From Microbacterium sp. Root553 (lineage in GTDB: Bacteria; Actinomycetota; Actinomycetes; Actinomycetales; Microbacteriaceae), in the NCBI RefSeq assembly GCF_001426995.1, contig NZ_LMFY01000001.1, forward strand, positions 1,578,470-1,642,469: 64,000 nt of DNA, given 5' to 3'. Made by a program: the position numbers and the translations under genes. Shown in pieces: positions 51,358-59,120 of the stretch (positions within the stretch are counted from its first letter, which is position 1; each line of letters opens with the position of its first letter). The notes under the pieces were generated by a model. The model saw nothing but the letters and a program-made list of their open reading frames with translations, ran no database searches and was not told the origin of the DNA.

Positions 51358-51942
51358 TCAGCGACGACGGAGCCCGTCGAGGAACAGTTCTGCGAGGCGC
51401 ACGGGGTCGCCGATACCGTCGGGGTCTCCCGCGGCCACGATGCCGTGGCTGGCGCGGGTGAGGATCAGCAGGTCGCGGTGGTGAAAATCCTTACGGAGGA
51501 CGCCCGCGCTCTGCGCCCGTGCGGTGAGCGCGAGTGATGCGCGCAGTGCCCGGTCATGATGATCCCGGAAGGCGTCCGAGCTCGATGTGGGATCCGCGAT
51601 CACCTCGCTGAATGCCCGGTCGTTCGCCTGCATGTGCACGAGTGACATCACGTGCCCCCGGAACGCTTCCCACGGCTCGGTCTCGGCCTGCACAGCGAAC
51701 GCTTCGATGCGTTCCGCATAGTCGCGCATGGTGGCCTCGAGAAGCGCCTCGATCAACAGCCCCTTGTTCGGAAAGCGGCGGTACACCGTGCCGACTCCGA
51801 CGCCGGCCAACTTGGCGACCTCTTCCAACGACGTATGAGAACCTCGCTCGGCGTACACCGTCGCCGCCGCAGTGAGGATCGCTGCACGGTTGCGCTCCGC
51901 GTCGAGGCGCAGGGGCCTCGTCTTCTCGGTCGGGGCGGGCAT
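51358..51942 (-). CDS. TetR-family transcriptional regulator
   Basis: 194 residues. The helix-turn-helix is LEEVAKLAGVGVGTVYRRFP, preceded by NRAAILTAAATVYAERGSHT. The C-terminal ligand domain is variable, as usual. The ATG at 51942 lies 6 nt after TAGACT on the minus strand, a leaderless pattern. It is divergent from the SDR gene at 52046 and probably represses it. Confidence 0.88.
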   Translation of the reverse strand: MPAPTEKTRPLRLDAERNRAAILTAAATVYAERGSHTSLEEVAKLAGVGVGTVYRRFPNKGLLIEALLEATMRDYAERIEAFAVQAETEPWEAFRGHVMSLVHMQANDRAFSEVIADPTSSSDAFRDHHDRALRASLALTARAQSAGVLRKDFHHRDLLILTRASHGIVAAGDPDGIGDPVRLAELFLDGLRRR

Positions 51943-51948
51943 GCCAGC

Positions 51949-52022
51949 AGTCTACCGGTTAAGTGGAAATCTCACTCCGTTTGTGTGATGATCATCCGGA
52001 GCCAAGATTCCATTTAATCTGG
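51949..52022. promoter_or_regulatory. TetR/SDR divergent promoter with imperfect long dyad
   Basis: CCGGTTAAGTGGAAATCT near 51956 and AGATTCCATTTAATCTGG near 52006 are imperfect inverted repeats about 50 bp apart. Both carry a TTAARTGGAAATC-like half. TAGACT on the minus strand (51954-51949) is the TetR -10 box. Two TetR dimers could bind, one over each promoter. Confidence 0.45.
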
Positions 52023-52045
52023 TCTCGCTCGAAAGGAATGCTCTT

Positions 52046-52720
52046 ATGCCCACCATCGCCATCGTCGGTGCCGGCCCCGGACTGGGCCTCTCCATCGCCA
52101 CAGTGTTCGGCCGCCACGGCTTCTCCGTCGCTCTCGTGTCCCGCACCCAGGACACACTCGACCGCCTCGCCGCAGAACTCGGCGAGGAAGGCATCGACGC
52201 CGCCGGCTTCGCGGCCGACATCACGGACAGGCCGTCCCTGGCCGCGGCGTTCGCCCGCATCGACGAACGGTACGGTCGCGTCGACGTGCTGGAGTTCTCG
52301 CCCTCGCCCGGAATGTCCCTGGATGCCATGGTCGCTCCGCTGGATGCGACGGTGGAGAACATCCAGCCCGAACTGGACTACTACCTCTACGGTGGTCTCG
52401 CCGCAGCGCAGCAGGTCTTGCCCGACATGATCGGACGCGACTCGGGAACCCTCCTCTTCACCACGGGCGGATCCTCGAAGAACCCGCTCGCCGGGCCGCC
52501 CGAGTTCGGCAACATCGCCATCGCCACCGCCGCCCTTCGCGCCTATGTGATGAAACTGAACCAGGTCACCGCCGGCACCGGTGTGTACGCGGCGCACGTG
52601 CCGATCTCCACCTGGATCGGTGCCGCTGGCCCCGAGAGTCAGGCCGACACCATCGCCGAGCACTACTGGGACATCTACACCCGGCGAGACGGCGCCGAAC
52701 ACCCCTATCCTGTGGCGTGA
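52046..52720 (+). CDS. SDR-family protein with atypical active site
   Basis: 224 residues with a Rossmann fold: IAIVGAGPGLGLSIATVFGR gives the TGxxxGxG-like loop (here GAGPGLG), then NADP-site VSRTQDTLDRLAAEL and DITDRPSL. At the usual YxxxK position the sequence is PEFGNIAIATAALRAYVMKL, so the catalytic Tyr is missing or shifted, although SS of the Ser motif (GGSSKNP) remains. It may be a non-classical reductase or an inactive binder. The ATG at 52046 has AAAGGA upstream. It is divergent from its probable TetR repressor. A terminator follows. Confidence 0.83.
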   Translation: MPTIAIVGAGPGLGLSIATVFGRHGFSVALVSRTQDTLDRLAAELGEEGIDAAGFAADITDRPSLAAAFARIDERYGRVDVLEFSPSPGMSLDAMVAPLDATVENIQPELDYYLYGGLAAAQQVLPDMIGRDSGTLLFTTGGSSKNPLAGPPEFGNIAIATAALRAYVMKLNQVTAGTGVYAAHVPISTWIGAAGPESQADTIAEHYWDIYTRRDGAEHPYPVA

Positions 52721-52756
52721 CGCAGCGACCTCGACGGCCGCAGAAGTAGCAGCAAC

Positions 52757-52800
52757 AGAGAGGGGATGCCTGGTGCGGAAGCTCCCGGCATCCCCTCTCT
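52757..52800 (+). terminator. Terminator after the SDR gene
   Basis: AGAGAGGGGATGCC and its complement GGCATCCCCTCTCT form a 14-bp stem with a 16-nt loop, 36 nt past the stop. Confidence 0.7.
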
Positions 52801-52959
52801 CTGTGATCAGCGGTGGATCAGCTGTGGATCAGCCTGCTGCCGGGGCGATCTCGTTCGGCGTCACGTCGAGCTCGGTGCTGGCGAGCACCTCACGCGTTCA
52901 CGATGTCCTGAAACCAGACACCGACGCCTTTGGAATGCAGCCTCCCGGGGGCGGCTCGG

Positions 52960-54255
52960 TCAGATGAGGGCGTCGAAGACTCTCAGGGTCTGCGTGTACG
53001 TGGCGTGCGGGTAAAGCGCGACGGAGGGGAGCTCGTTCAGGCGATCGGGGATTGCTTCGGTGACGACAGCGACGGCGGGCTGGAGGCCCGCGGCGACCTG
53101 GAGGGCGAAGTCGCGCAGATACCCTTCGGTGAGCCCCGCGTCGACTTCGAGGCGTCGAATACTGTCGCCATTGAAGGTGCCGAGTGTGTTCGCGCCGTCG
53201 ACTGCGAAGGCGAGCTCGACGTCGTCGAAGACCGCAGGTTCGTGGGCGAGGACTTGCTCTCGCTGCGTGAACGGGAGCGAGCTGTTGAGGTCATAAAAGG
53301 GGGCGAGCACGCTACGACCGGGCACATGGGTGAGGGAGTAGTTCTTGGAGTGCCCATCGTTGTGACCGATGATCCAGGAGAAGACGTGCAGCTTCGCGAA
53401 CCGCTCTTTGGCGGTCTTGGCGTCCGCAGCACTGAGGTTGCGGTCGAAGACGGTGAAAATGTCGCGGTAGCCGGGGCCGCCGTCGGATTCGTACTTCTGG
53501 ACGTGCGACGTCCCGGTAGCTTGAGCGAGGTCTTCCTGGTGGATTCGGCTGATGGCGCCGTTGTCTTCGAAGCGATCGAAGCGTTCCACTATGAGGACGT
53601 GCTCGCCGTCGAACTCGGCGATCACGGATGCGGCCGTGTCGATCCCGAGCAGGCGTGCGACCTGCAGCGTGATGTGCTCAGTGACGTCGGAGCCAGGCAG
53701 CGGCTGGATGCCCGGCTTGAAGATGTGTGTCGACGGCTGCCGTCCAGACGGCTCGAACCACCGGTTGTCGCGAAGGGTGAGCGCGAACTTCCCCTGAGCG
53801 CCGCCGAGCGAGAACCCCTCTTCGACTGCGCGGTGCTGCAACCAGTCGGAATCGTCTCGACGGATCTGCCGGATCCGGTCGCCGATCTCTCTATCGGTGA
53901 GCGGCGTCAGGTTCTCCTCCTGCCTGGGTGATGTGCCTGCGGGGTAGAACTCGAGTGCGCCGGCGACATCGGCTCCGTAGACGGAGAGCAGGTCGAAGGT
54001 GCTGTCGCTGGTCAGCTTCGCTTCGCGCGCCCACCGGGAACGAACATCAGCGCGGTCCGGCATGAGGTTGTCGAGGAACCGCTTGGTCTCGTCGTTACCG
54101 AAGGGAGGACTTACGACGGGGAGTGTCACAGAGATGGGGACTGGGGTGTCCGATTCGACGTATTCGGGCAGATAGCGCAGTTGCAGGTTCTCGCCCCGCC
54201 GGGTGATCGTGGCGACGTGGGTGTCGTAGAGGTACACGTTGAGGGCGCGGATCAT
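52960..54255 (-). CDS. HipA-family serine/threonine kinase (type II toxin)
   Basis: 431 residues. HipA kinases phosphorylate a tRNA synthetase and slow translation. The N1 subdomain (NVYLYDTHVATITRRGENLQ) precedes the kinase with SLGGAQGKFAL (149-159, ATP loop), HIFKP (Lys180, ATP lysine), IHQEDLAQATG (238-248), GHNDGHSKN (297-305, catalytic Asp300) and FYDLNS (320-325, metal Asp322). All key residues are present, so it should be active. Its ATG overlaps the hipB stop (ATGA). Regulated through HipB at the AT-rich operator upstream. Confidence 0.9.
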   Translation of the reverse strand: MIRALNVYLYDTHVATITRRGENLQLRYLPEYVESDTPVPISVTLPVVSPPFGNDETKRFLDNLMPDRADVRSRWAREAKLTSDSTFDLLSVYGADVAGALEFYPAGTSPRQEENLTPLTDREIGDRIRQIRRDDSDWLQHRAVEEGFSLGGAQGKFALTLRDNRWFEPSGRQPSTHIFKPGIQPLPGSDVTEHITLQVARLLGIDTAASVIAEFDGEHVLIVERFDRFEDNGAISRIHQEDLAQATGTSHVQKYESDGGPGYRDIFTVFDRNLSAADAKTAKERFAKLHVFSWIIGHNDGHSKNYSLTHVPGRSVLAPFYDLNSSLPFTQREQVLAHEPAVFDDVELAFAVDGANTLGTFNGDSIRRLEVDAGLTEGYLRDFALQVAAGLQPAVAVVTEAIPDRLNELPSVALYPHATYTQTLRVFDALI

Positions 54256-54860
54256 TCGATACCTGCCTCGGCATGCGGGTCGGCGTCCGTTCGGGCTTCC
54301 GCCGTTCGGGCATCCGCGGCTGCTCTGGAGCCGGCTTCCACCGCGCGAGGCGGATCGATGAGGACGGAGCCCGGGACGGTGAGACGCTCGGTGAGTCCGC
54401 GGGAGGCTTCGCGGATGGAGGCGAGCGTAGCGGGGCCGAGGTTCGCTTCGATCTGCTTGAGGATGCCAGAGGTGTCGAATTCGGGTGGAAGCGAGGGGGC
54501 GATCCGAGGGAGCGAGCCAAGGAGCTGCTTGTCGAGTGCGTCGAGCGTGCCCGAGCCGATCAGCGGTGTGATGCGCTTGGCGAGTGCGTCGGCCGCTGCC
54601 TGGGCGGCACCCGTCGCGACGGTCGTGGCGGGAGGGATGCGGCGCTCGGTGGTGGCGTCCAGGTGGATGCCGAGGTGGTCGAGGATGAGCAACACCGTGT
54701 CGAAGGAGGTGCCGCCGTTGCCGCGTTCGAGGCGGGCGAGGGACTGACGGGTGATGCCGACAGCGTCGGCGACGTCCTGCTGGGTGAGGTTGCGCTGGAC
54801 GCGGGCGTTCTTGACCATACGCGCGAGGTCTGATGGTGTCTGCAGCTTCACCGTGGCCAC
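54252..54860 (-). CDS. HipB-type XRE antitoxin/regulator with long C-terminal extension
   Basis: 202 residues. The helix-turn-helix (ARVQRNLTQQDVADAVGITR then LARLERGNGGTSFDTVLLIL) covers residues 10-75 as in HipB. It is followed by about 120 extra residues, Ala-rich, with NLGPATLASIREASRGLTER, ending PHAEAGIE. Typical HipB is under 100 residues, so the extension is unusual. A GTG at 54860 is chosen; an ATG 27 codons earlier would run through the promoter. It overlaps hipA by 4 nt. AT-rich DNA with a dyad lies just upstream, the probable autoregulatory site. Confidence 0.82.
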   Translation of the reverse strand: MATVKLQTPSDLARMVKNARVQRNLTQQDVADAVGITRQSLARLERGNGGTSFDTVLLILDHLGIHLDATTERRIPPATTVATGAAQAAADALAKRITPLIGSGTLDALDKQLLGSLPRIAPSLPPEFDTSGILKQIEANLGPATLASIREASRGLTERLTVPGSVLIDPPRAVEAGSRAAADARTAEARTDADPHAEAGIE

Positions 54861-54889
54861 CCCATCTGTGTTCGAAAAATCGCACCGCA

Positions 54890-54940
54890 CGTTTTGGTTA
54901 TAAAAATATACCATCATCGTCAGGTGCCGTAAAACGAACA
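54890..54940 (-). promoter_or_regulatory. hipBA promoter and dyad operator
   Basis: GGTTATAAAAATATACC (54896-54912) is a near-perfect dyad in otherwise GC-rich DNA. On the minus strand TATATT serves as -10 and TTTTAC about 18 nt upstream as -35. HipB dimers are expected to bind here. Confidence 0.5.
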
Positions 54941-55002
54941 TGGCGCGAATGTGCCAAAAACTTTACATGGGAAGGTCATTCAGGCCGACTGCCGCGGACC
55001 GG

Positions 55003-55386
55003 TCACGCGGGTGCGGTCGTCAGCAGATCCGCATGGTCGGAGTTCTGGAGATAGCTGATGACAGCCTCGCGGCTCTTCTGCAGGCAGACGATGCGGTTCT
55101 CGACCACGCGCAGCTCTCTCGCCAGCTCTTCGGCGGAGGCTCGGCTCTCGTGCGTCGACTGCTGGTTCGGAACAGGCGCCTCGATGTCCAGCACGATCTT
55201 GATCATGCGAGTGGAGAGTCCCGCTTCGACGAGTGCACGGACGTGGCGGGCATGATCGATCTGCTCGGCGGAGTAGTCGCGGTACCCGTTCCCCGACCGT
55301 GATGCCGCGATGAGTCCCTGCTGCTCGTAGTAACGCAGCATGCGTGCCGGCGCTCCGATCTCTTCCGCGGCTTCGCTGATCTTCAT
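55003..55386 (-). CDS. MerR-family transcriptional regulator
   Basis: 127 residues. The MerR winged helix (MKISEAAEEIGAPARMLRYY then EQQGLIAASRSGNGYRDYSA) is followed by the coiled-coil dimer helix (SAEELARELRVVENRIVCLQ). No effector-binding cysteine cluster is evident. The ATG at 55386 has GGAAGGG upstream. It is divergent from an NmrA-like reductase, whose promoter has the long 19-bp spacer typical of MerR targets. Confidence 0.88.
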   Translation of the reverse strand: MKISEAAEEIGAPARMLRYYEQQGLIAASRSGNGYRDYSAEQIDHARHVRALVEAGLSTRMIKIVLDIEAPVPNQQSTHESRASAEELARELRVVENRIVCLQKSREAVISYLQNSDHADLLTTAPA

Positions 55387-55417
55387 CGCGGTGTGCCCTT
55401 CCTCGATGGTGCTGGAT

Positions 55418-55448
55418 TTGACCTTGACAGTGATGTCAAAGTTTACGC
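55418..55448 (+). promoter_or_regulatory. MerR-type promoter with 19-bp spacer
   Basis: TTGACC (55418-55423), a 19-nt spacer starting with the dyad TTGACAGTGATGTCAA (55424-55439), then TTACGC (55443-55448). A dyad inside an over-long spacer is the hallmark of MerR activation by DNA distortion. Confidence 0.6.
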
Positions 55449-55501
55449 TTCGTGAGCGTACGGCGTCCCGATCCTCGAGATGCCGGAGAAAGGAAGAACA
55501 C

Positions 55502-56443
55502 ATGTCAGTGAGCGGCTGGGGCGGCGCCTCGCGGGAGATCCTCGTCATCGGAGCAGGTGAACTCGGGATGCCCGTGCTGCGCAACATCGCGCGCCGGGCG
55601 GCCGATGTGCCGGGAACTTCCGTGGATGTGCTGCTGCGCGCCCATACGATCGACTCCACCGTTCCGGCGAAGCAGCGCGACGTCGCGGAGATCCGCGCCC
55701 TCGGCATCGGGATCGTCCCCGGCGACCTGGTCGAGAACACCGTCGACGACCTCGCGGCGATCTTCTCGGGCTACGACACCGTCATCGGCTGCACGGGGAT
55801 CACCGCAGGCCTCGACACTCCGATGAAGGTCGCGCAGGCCGCGCTGCAGGCGAAGCTCCCGCGGTACTTCCCGTGGCAGTTCGGAGTCGACTTCGATGTG
55901 ATCGGGCGGGGGAGCCCTCAGGACATCTTCGACTCGCAGCTCGACGTGCGAGACCTCCTCCGATCACAGGACGACACCGAGTGGGTGATCATATCCACAG
56001 GCATGTTCATGAACTACCTCTTCGAGCCCGGGTCGGGGATGGTCGACCTGCCGAACGACACCGTGAACGCACTCGGCACCCCGGACACCGCCGTCACCGT
56101 GACGACCCCGGAAGACATCGGTGCGCTCACCGCGGCGATCCTGTTCGCCGAGCCGCGGATCCGCAACGAGATCGTCTACGTCGCCGGCGACACGATCACG
56201 TACAGCCAGCTGGCGGAGGCGCTGAAACAGGGTCTGGGGCGCTCGTTTGCGCTGCGCGTATGGTCGGAGCCCCTCCTCATGGCTGAACTCGCCGTCGACC
56301 CGGACAACATGACCAGGAAGTACCGCGCAGTGTTCGCACAGGGACGCGGCGTGGCCTGGGGGAAGGAAGGCACGTTCAACGCGCGCCACGGCATCCCGAC
56401 CATGACTCTGCGCGAATGGGTGGAGAGGAACCTCGTCGAGTAG
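55502..56443 (+). CDS. NmrA-like/isoflavone-reductase-type NAD(P)-binding protein
   Basis: 313 residues. The Rossmann loop is ILVIGAGELGMPVLRNIARR. GYDTVIGCTGITAGLDTPMK, then ARY-like KLPRYFPWQFGVDFDVIGRG and TTPEDIGALTAAIL follow the atypical-SDR pattern of NmrA and aromatic-alcohol reductases. The ATG at 55502 has AAAGGAAG 6-7 nt upstream. It is probably induced by the divergent MerR protein. Substrate unknown. Confidence 0.85.
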   Translation: MSVSGWGGASREILVIGAGELGMPVLRNIARRAADVPGTSVDVLLRAHTIDSTVPAKQRDVAEIRALGIGIVPGDLVENTVDDLAAIFSGYDTVIGCTGITAGLDTPMKVAQAALQAKLPRYFPWQFGVDFDVIGRGSPQDIFDSQLDVRDLLRSQDDTEWVIISTGMFMNYLFEPGSGMVDLPNDTVNALGTPDTAVTVTTPEDIGALTAAILFAEPRIRNEIVYVAGDTITYSQLAEALKQGLGRSFALRVWSEPLLMAELAVDPDNMTRKYRAVFAQGRGVAWGKEGTFNARHGIPTMTLREWVERNLVE

Positions 56444-56703
56444 ACGACGCTGGTGGTGGCGCTGCCGAGTGCGCCGATCTCGCCGCGAGGCGCTGCCCGC
56501 GGCTCCGCTGCGTCCGTCGATGAATCGCCGCTTCGCCAGCCAGGCGTGGATCACCAGGCGATCATCGCTCTTCGTGAGGTCGAGCAGCGAAGTACGCGGA
56601 GATCACCTTGACGGCGCAGAACTCTCTCGAGGCGCCGGACGGTCTCGATGACTTCGTCCGCAGCGAGGCGCGTACAGAAAGGTATAGCCCCGGCACGGAG
56701 CCA

Positions 56704-57336
56704 TCAGGTTTCGGTGAGCAGACCCACGTCATTGCTGGAGTGGGGCTGCTCGTCGGTCGCGAGTGCGCCGGGCTGAACGCGCGTGTCGTCGCCCAGTAGT
56801 CCTTGCCAGAGGTTGTGCAGTGCCGCTCGCAGGAGCTCAGGATCCACACCGGCCATGAATTGCAGGACGACGCCATCCAGGGTTGCGAATGCGGATCGGG
56901 CGATCGCGCCGGAAGGATCGTCGATACCGTGTTCGCTGAGGCTCGCCTGGACGACCTCGTTGTATCGGGTGTAGAGGCGACTGACGTACGGCTTGTAACG
57001 CGGGTTCCTCCGGGATTCGAGAATCATCTCGTATTGGAATGCCTGCAGTTCGGGACGATCGGCGACGGAGTCGAGCAGGCCATCAGCGAATGCGCCGCTC
57101 GTCGCGAGGTCGAGCAGACCCGTCGTCTCGATCGATCGCTCGACGCTCCAGTCGAGTGCGGCTGCGAGGAGCGATTCTCGGTCTCCGAAGTGGTGGGCGA
57201 TCAGCGAGTTGTTCACGCCCGCTCTCTCCGCGACCGCGCGAAAAGTCATGCCTCGGAGGCCCTTCTCCGCGACGATCCCTACCGTTGTCGCCACCAAGAG
57301 ATCGCGACCGCTGCCATGAGGGACCTGTCGAACCAT
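56704..57336 (-). CDS. TetR-family regulator of the amine-oxidation operon
   Basis: 210 residues. The helix-turn-helix is FRAVAERAGVNNSLIAHHFG, resembling BetI-type TetR proteins. The ligand domain contains YEMILESRRNPRYKPYVSRL. The start MVRQVPHGSG at 57336 is preferred over an in-frame codon six residues earlier. It is divergent from the cupin gene, and a perfect 28-nt palindrome lies between them. It very likely represses 57441-62019. Confidence 0.88.
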   Translation of the reverse strand: MVRQVPHGSGRDLLVATTVGIVAEKGLRGMTFRAVAERAGVNNSLIAHHFGDRESLLAAALDWSVERSIETTGLLDLATSGAFADGLLDSVADRPELQAFQYEMILESRRNPRYKPYVSRLYTRYNEVVQASLSEHGIDDPSGAIARSAFATLDGVVLQFMAGVDPELLRAALHNLWQGLLGDDTRVQPGALATDEQPHSSNDVGLLTET

Positions 57337-57369
57337 GCATCTACTAAACCGCAAAAACCCGCTCTTGTG

Positions 57370-57397
57370 CCCAGACTAAGCAACTGCTTAGTCTGGG
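57370..57397. promoter_or_regulatory. TetR operator, perfect 28-nt palindrome
   Basis: CCCAGACTAAGCA, AC, TGCTTAGTCTGGG: 13-nt perfect arms with a 2-nt centre, 33 nt from the TetR start and 43 nt from the cupin start. Size and symmetry match TetR operators. Confidence 0.8.
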
Positions 57398-57440
57398 TGC
57401 AGGTGCACCAGAAGCGCCGGGACCGTCAAGGAGGACGCCG

Positions 57441-57779
57441 ATGTCTGAACAATTCATCACCGCTGGAAGTGTGGACGCTGCGAAGCGTGAGCCTTTCGAG
57501 GTCGGAGAGGTGCAGTGGGTGCGCCGCCCCGGAGAGGGCGAGCGCGACGAGCTCTCGGCCGGCTATTGGTTCATCACCCCGGAGCAGACCCCCGGTCCGA
57601 TGGTCGTCGTGGCTCATGCGGACGAGACCATCTACATCATCGAGGGACGAGTGCGAATCGAGCCGGAGGGCTCCGCAGCATTCGAAGTCTCTGCTGGCGG
57701 ATCCGCGTCGATGAACAAGGGCGTCTCCGCGACGTGGACAGTGCTCGAGCCGACCGTCGAGTTCTTCGTCTACTCATGA
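57441..57779 (+). CDS. Cupin-domain protein
   Basis: 112 residues forming one small beta-barrel. The motif 1 region is PMVVVAHADETIYIIEGRVR and motif 2 GGSASMNKGVSATWTVLEPT. Metal ligands are incomplete, since motif 2 lacks a clear His. Similar small cupins accompany amine-catabolic genes. AAGGAGG is present upstream of the ATG at 57441. It is the first gene of the operon and its stop overlaps the amine oxidase start. Confidence 0.85.
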   Translation: MSEQFITAGSVDAAKREPFEVGEVQWVRRPGEGERDELSAGYWFITPEQTPGPMVVVAHADETIYIIEGRVRIEPEGSAAFEVSAGGSASMNKGVSATWTVLEPTVEFFVYS

Positions 57780-59092
57780 GTGACATCGACATGGAACAGC
57801 CGTACGACACCATCGTGGTGGGAGCGGGGTTCTCCGGCCTCACAGCTGCTCGCGAGCTGTCCCGTGCAGGGCAGTCGGTGCTGGTCCTCGAAGCGCGAGA
57901 TCGGATCGGCGGCCGCACGTGGCTCGACCGCCGACTCGGCATGGATCTGGAACTCGGCGGAACGTGGGTGCATTGGACCCAGCCGCATGTCTGGGCCGAA
58001 CTGAGCCGTTACGGCATCGGTCTTGCCCCCAGCCCGGTACCCGAGAACGCGTACTGGTGGGACGGCTCGAAGCTTGTCGCGGGCTCGGCAGACGAGCTGC
58101 TCGAGTTGCTCGACGAGCCGAATGAGATTCTCACCGCGCGGTCCAGAGACGTCTTCCCTCAGCCTTTCCGTCCCCTGAGCGCGTCGGTCGAGGCGTTCGA
58201 CTCTCTCTCGCTCGCCGACGAGATCGCGGCTCTGCCGATCAGCGCGGAGAGGCGCGCACTGGTCGAGTCATTCTGGACTCTCAACTTCAACGGGCGGATC
58301 GCAGATGCCGCCTTCACGCAGGCGCTGCGATGGGTGTCGCTGACCAATGGTGATTGGAAGGTGAACTTCGAGGCGTGCGCGACCTACAAGATCGCGGGAG
58401 GTACGCGCGCTCTCGCCGAAGCGATTTCTCAAGACACGTCGGCGGACTTCGTCTTCGGGGTCGACGTCCGCCAGATAACGCAGGAGCAGTCGTCCGTGGC
58501 GGTGTCGACGGCCGACGGGTCTGAGTACTCCGCTCGTGATGTGATCGTCACGGTGCCGCTGCAGACGTTGCCGCGCATCCACTTCGAGCCGGCTCTTCCC
58601 GCACCGGTCCGCTTGGCGGCCGACCGCGGGCAGCTCGGTCTCGGCGTCAAGGTCTGGTTCACCGTCGAGGGTGAACATCGTCCGTTCGTGGCGCTCGGTG
58701 GAGCGGATTGGCCGCTGAACTTCTTCCAATCGGAGTATGTGCGCGACGGCCTCACGTACGTCATCGGGTTCGGCCCTGACGCATCAGCCCTCGACCCCAA
58801 CGATCCGGAGGCGATTCAGCGGGTACTGAGCCGCCTCGTGCCGGACCTGCGCGTCATCGCCAGCGCCGGACACGACTGGGTCGGCGACGACTTCTCCCGA
58901 GAGACGTGGCCGATGCACCGAGTCGGCTATCTCTCCGACTCTCTGCCGGCGCTTCAGCAGCCGCTGGGGCGGGTCCGGCTCGCGGGGTCGGATATCGCCG
59001 ACGGATGGGGCGGTTTCATCGATGGCGCCATCGAGAGCGGCTTGAAGGCAGCACGCGGGGTTCTCACGGCATCCCGCCTGGTGTCCGCCTGA
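57776..59092 (+). CDS. FAD-dependent amine oxidase (monoamine/putrescine oxidase-like)
   Basis: 438 residues. The FAD-binding N-terminus is TIVVGAGFSGLTAARELSRA, with VLEARDRIGGRTW and the GGTWVHWTQPHVW block. The C-terminal FAD motif is RLAGSDIADGWGGFIDGAIE. These mark the flavin monoamine oxidase family, which oxidises amines to aldehydes with release of ammonia and peroxide. The ATG overlaps the cupin stop. The permease and aldehyde dehydrogenase downstream complete an amine uptake and oxidation route. Putrescine is a plausible substrate. Confidence 0.9.
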   Translation: MSDIDMEQPYDTIVVGAGFSGLTAARELSRAGQSVLVLEARDRIGGRTWLDRRLGMDLELGGTWVHWTQPHVWAELSRYGIGLAPSPVPENAYWWDGSKLVAGSADELLELLDEPNEILTARSRDVFPQPFRPLSASVEAFDSLSLADEIAALPISAERRALVESFWTLNFNGRIADAAFTQALRWVSLTNGDWKVNFEACATYKIAGGTRALAEAISQDTSADFVFGVDVRQITQEQSSVAVSTADGSEYSARDVIVTVPLQTLPRIHFEPALPAPVRLAADRGQLGLGVKVWFTVEGEHRPFVALGGADWPLNFFQSEYVRDGLTYVIGFGPDASALDPNDPEAIQRVLSRLVPDLRVIASAGHDWVGDDFSRETWPMHRVGYLSDSLPALQQPLGRVRLAGSDIADGWGGFIDGAIESGLKAARGVLTASRLVSA

Positions 59093-59120
59093 TTCAGCAA
59101 CACCCAACTACGAGAGATCA

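Noticed and set aside
52801..52959. Minus-strand fragment reading REVLASTELDVTPNEIAPAA before a stop
   Set aside because: Only about 23 residues are open before an in-frame stop. It could be the decayed 3' end of an older gene, but this cannot be supported.
56444..56703. Possible gene remnant between the NmrA-like and TetR genes
   Set aside because: Short frames exist on both strands (for example IHAWLAKRRFIDGRS), but none has a start, motif or length that convinces.
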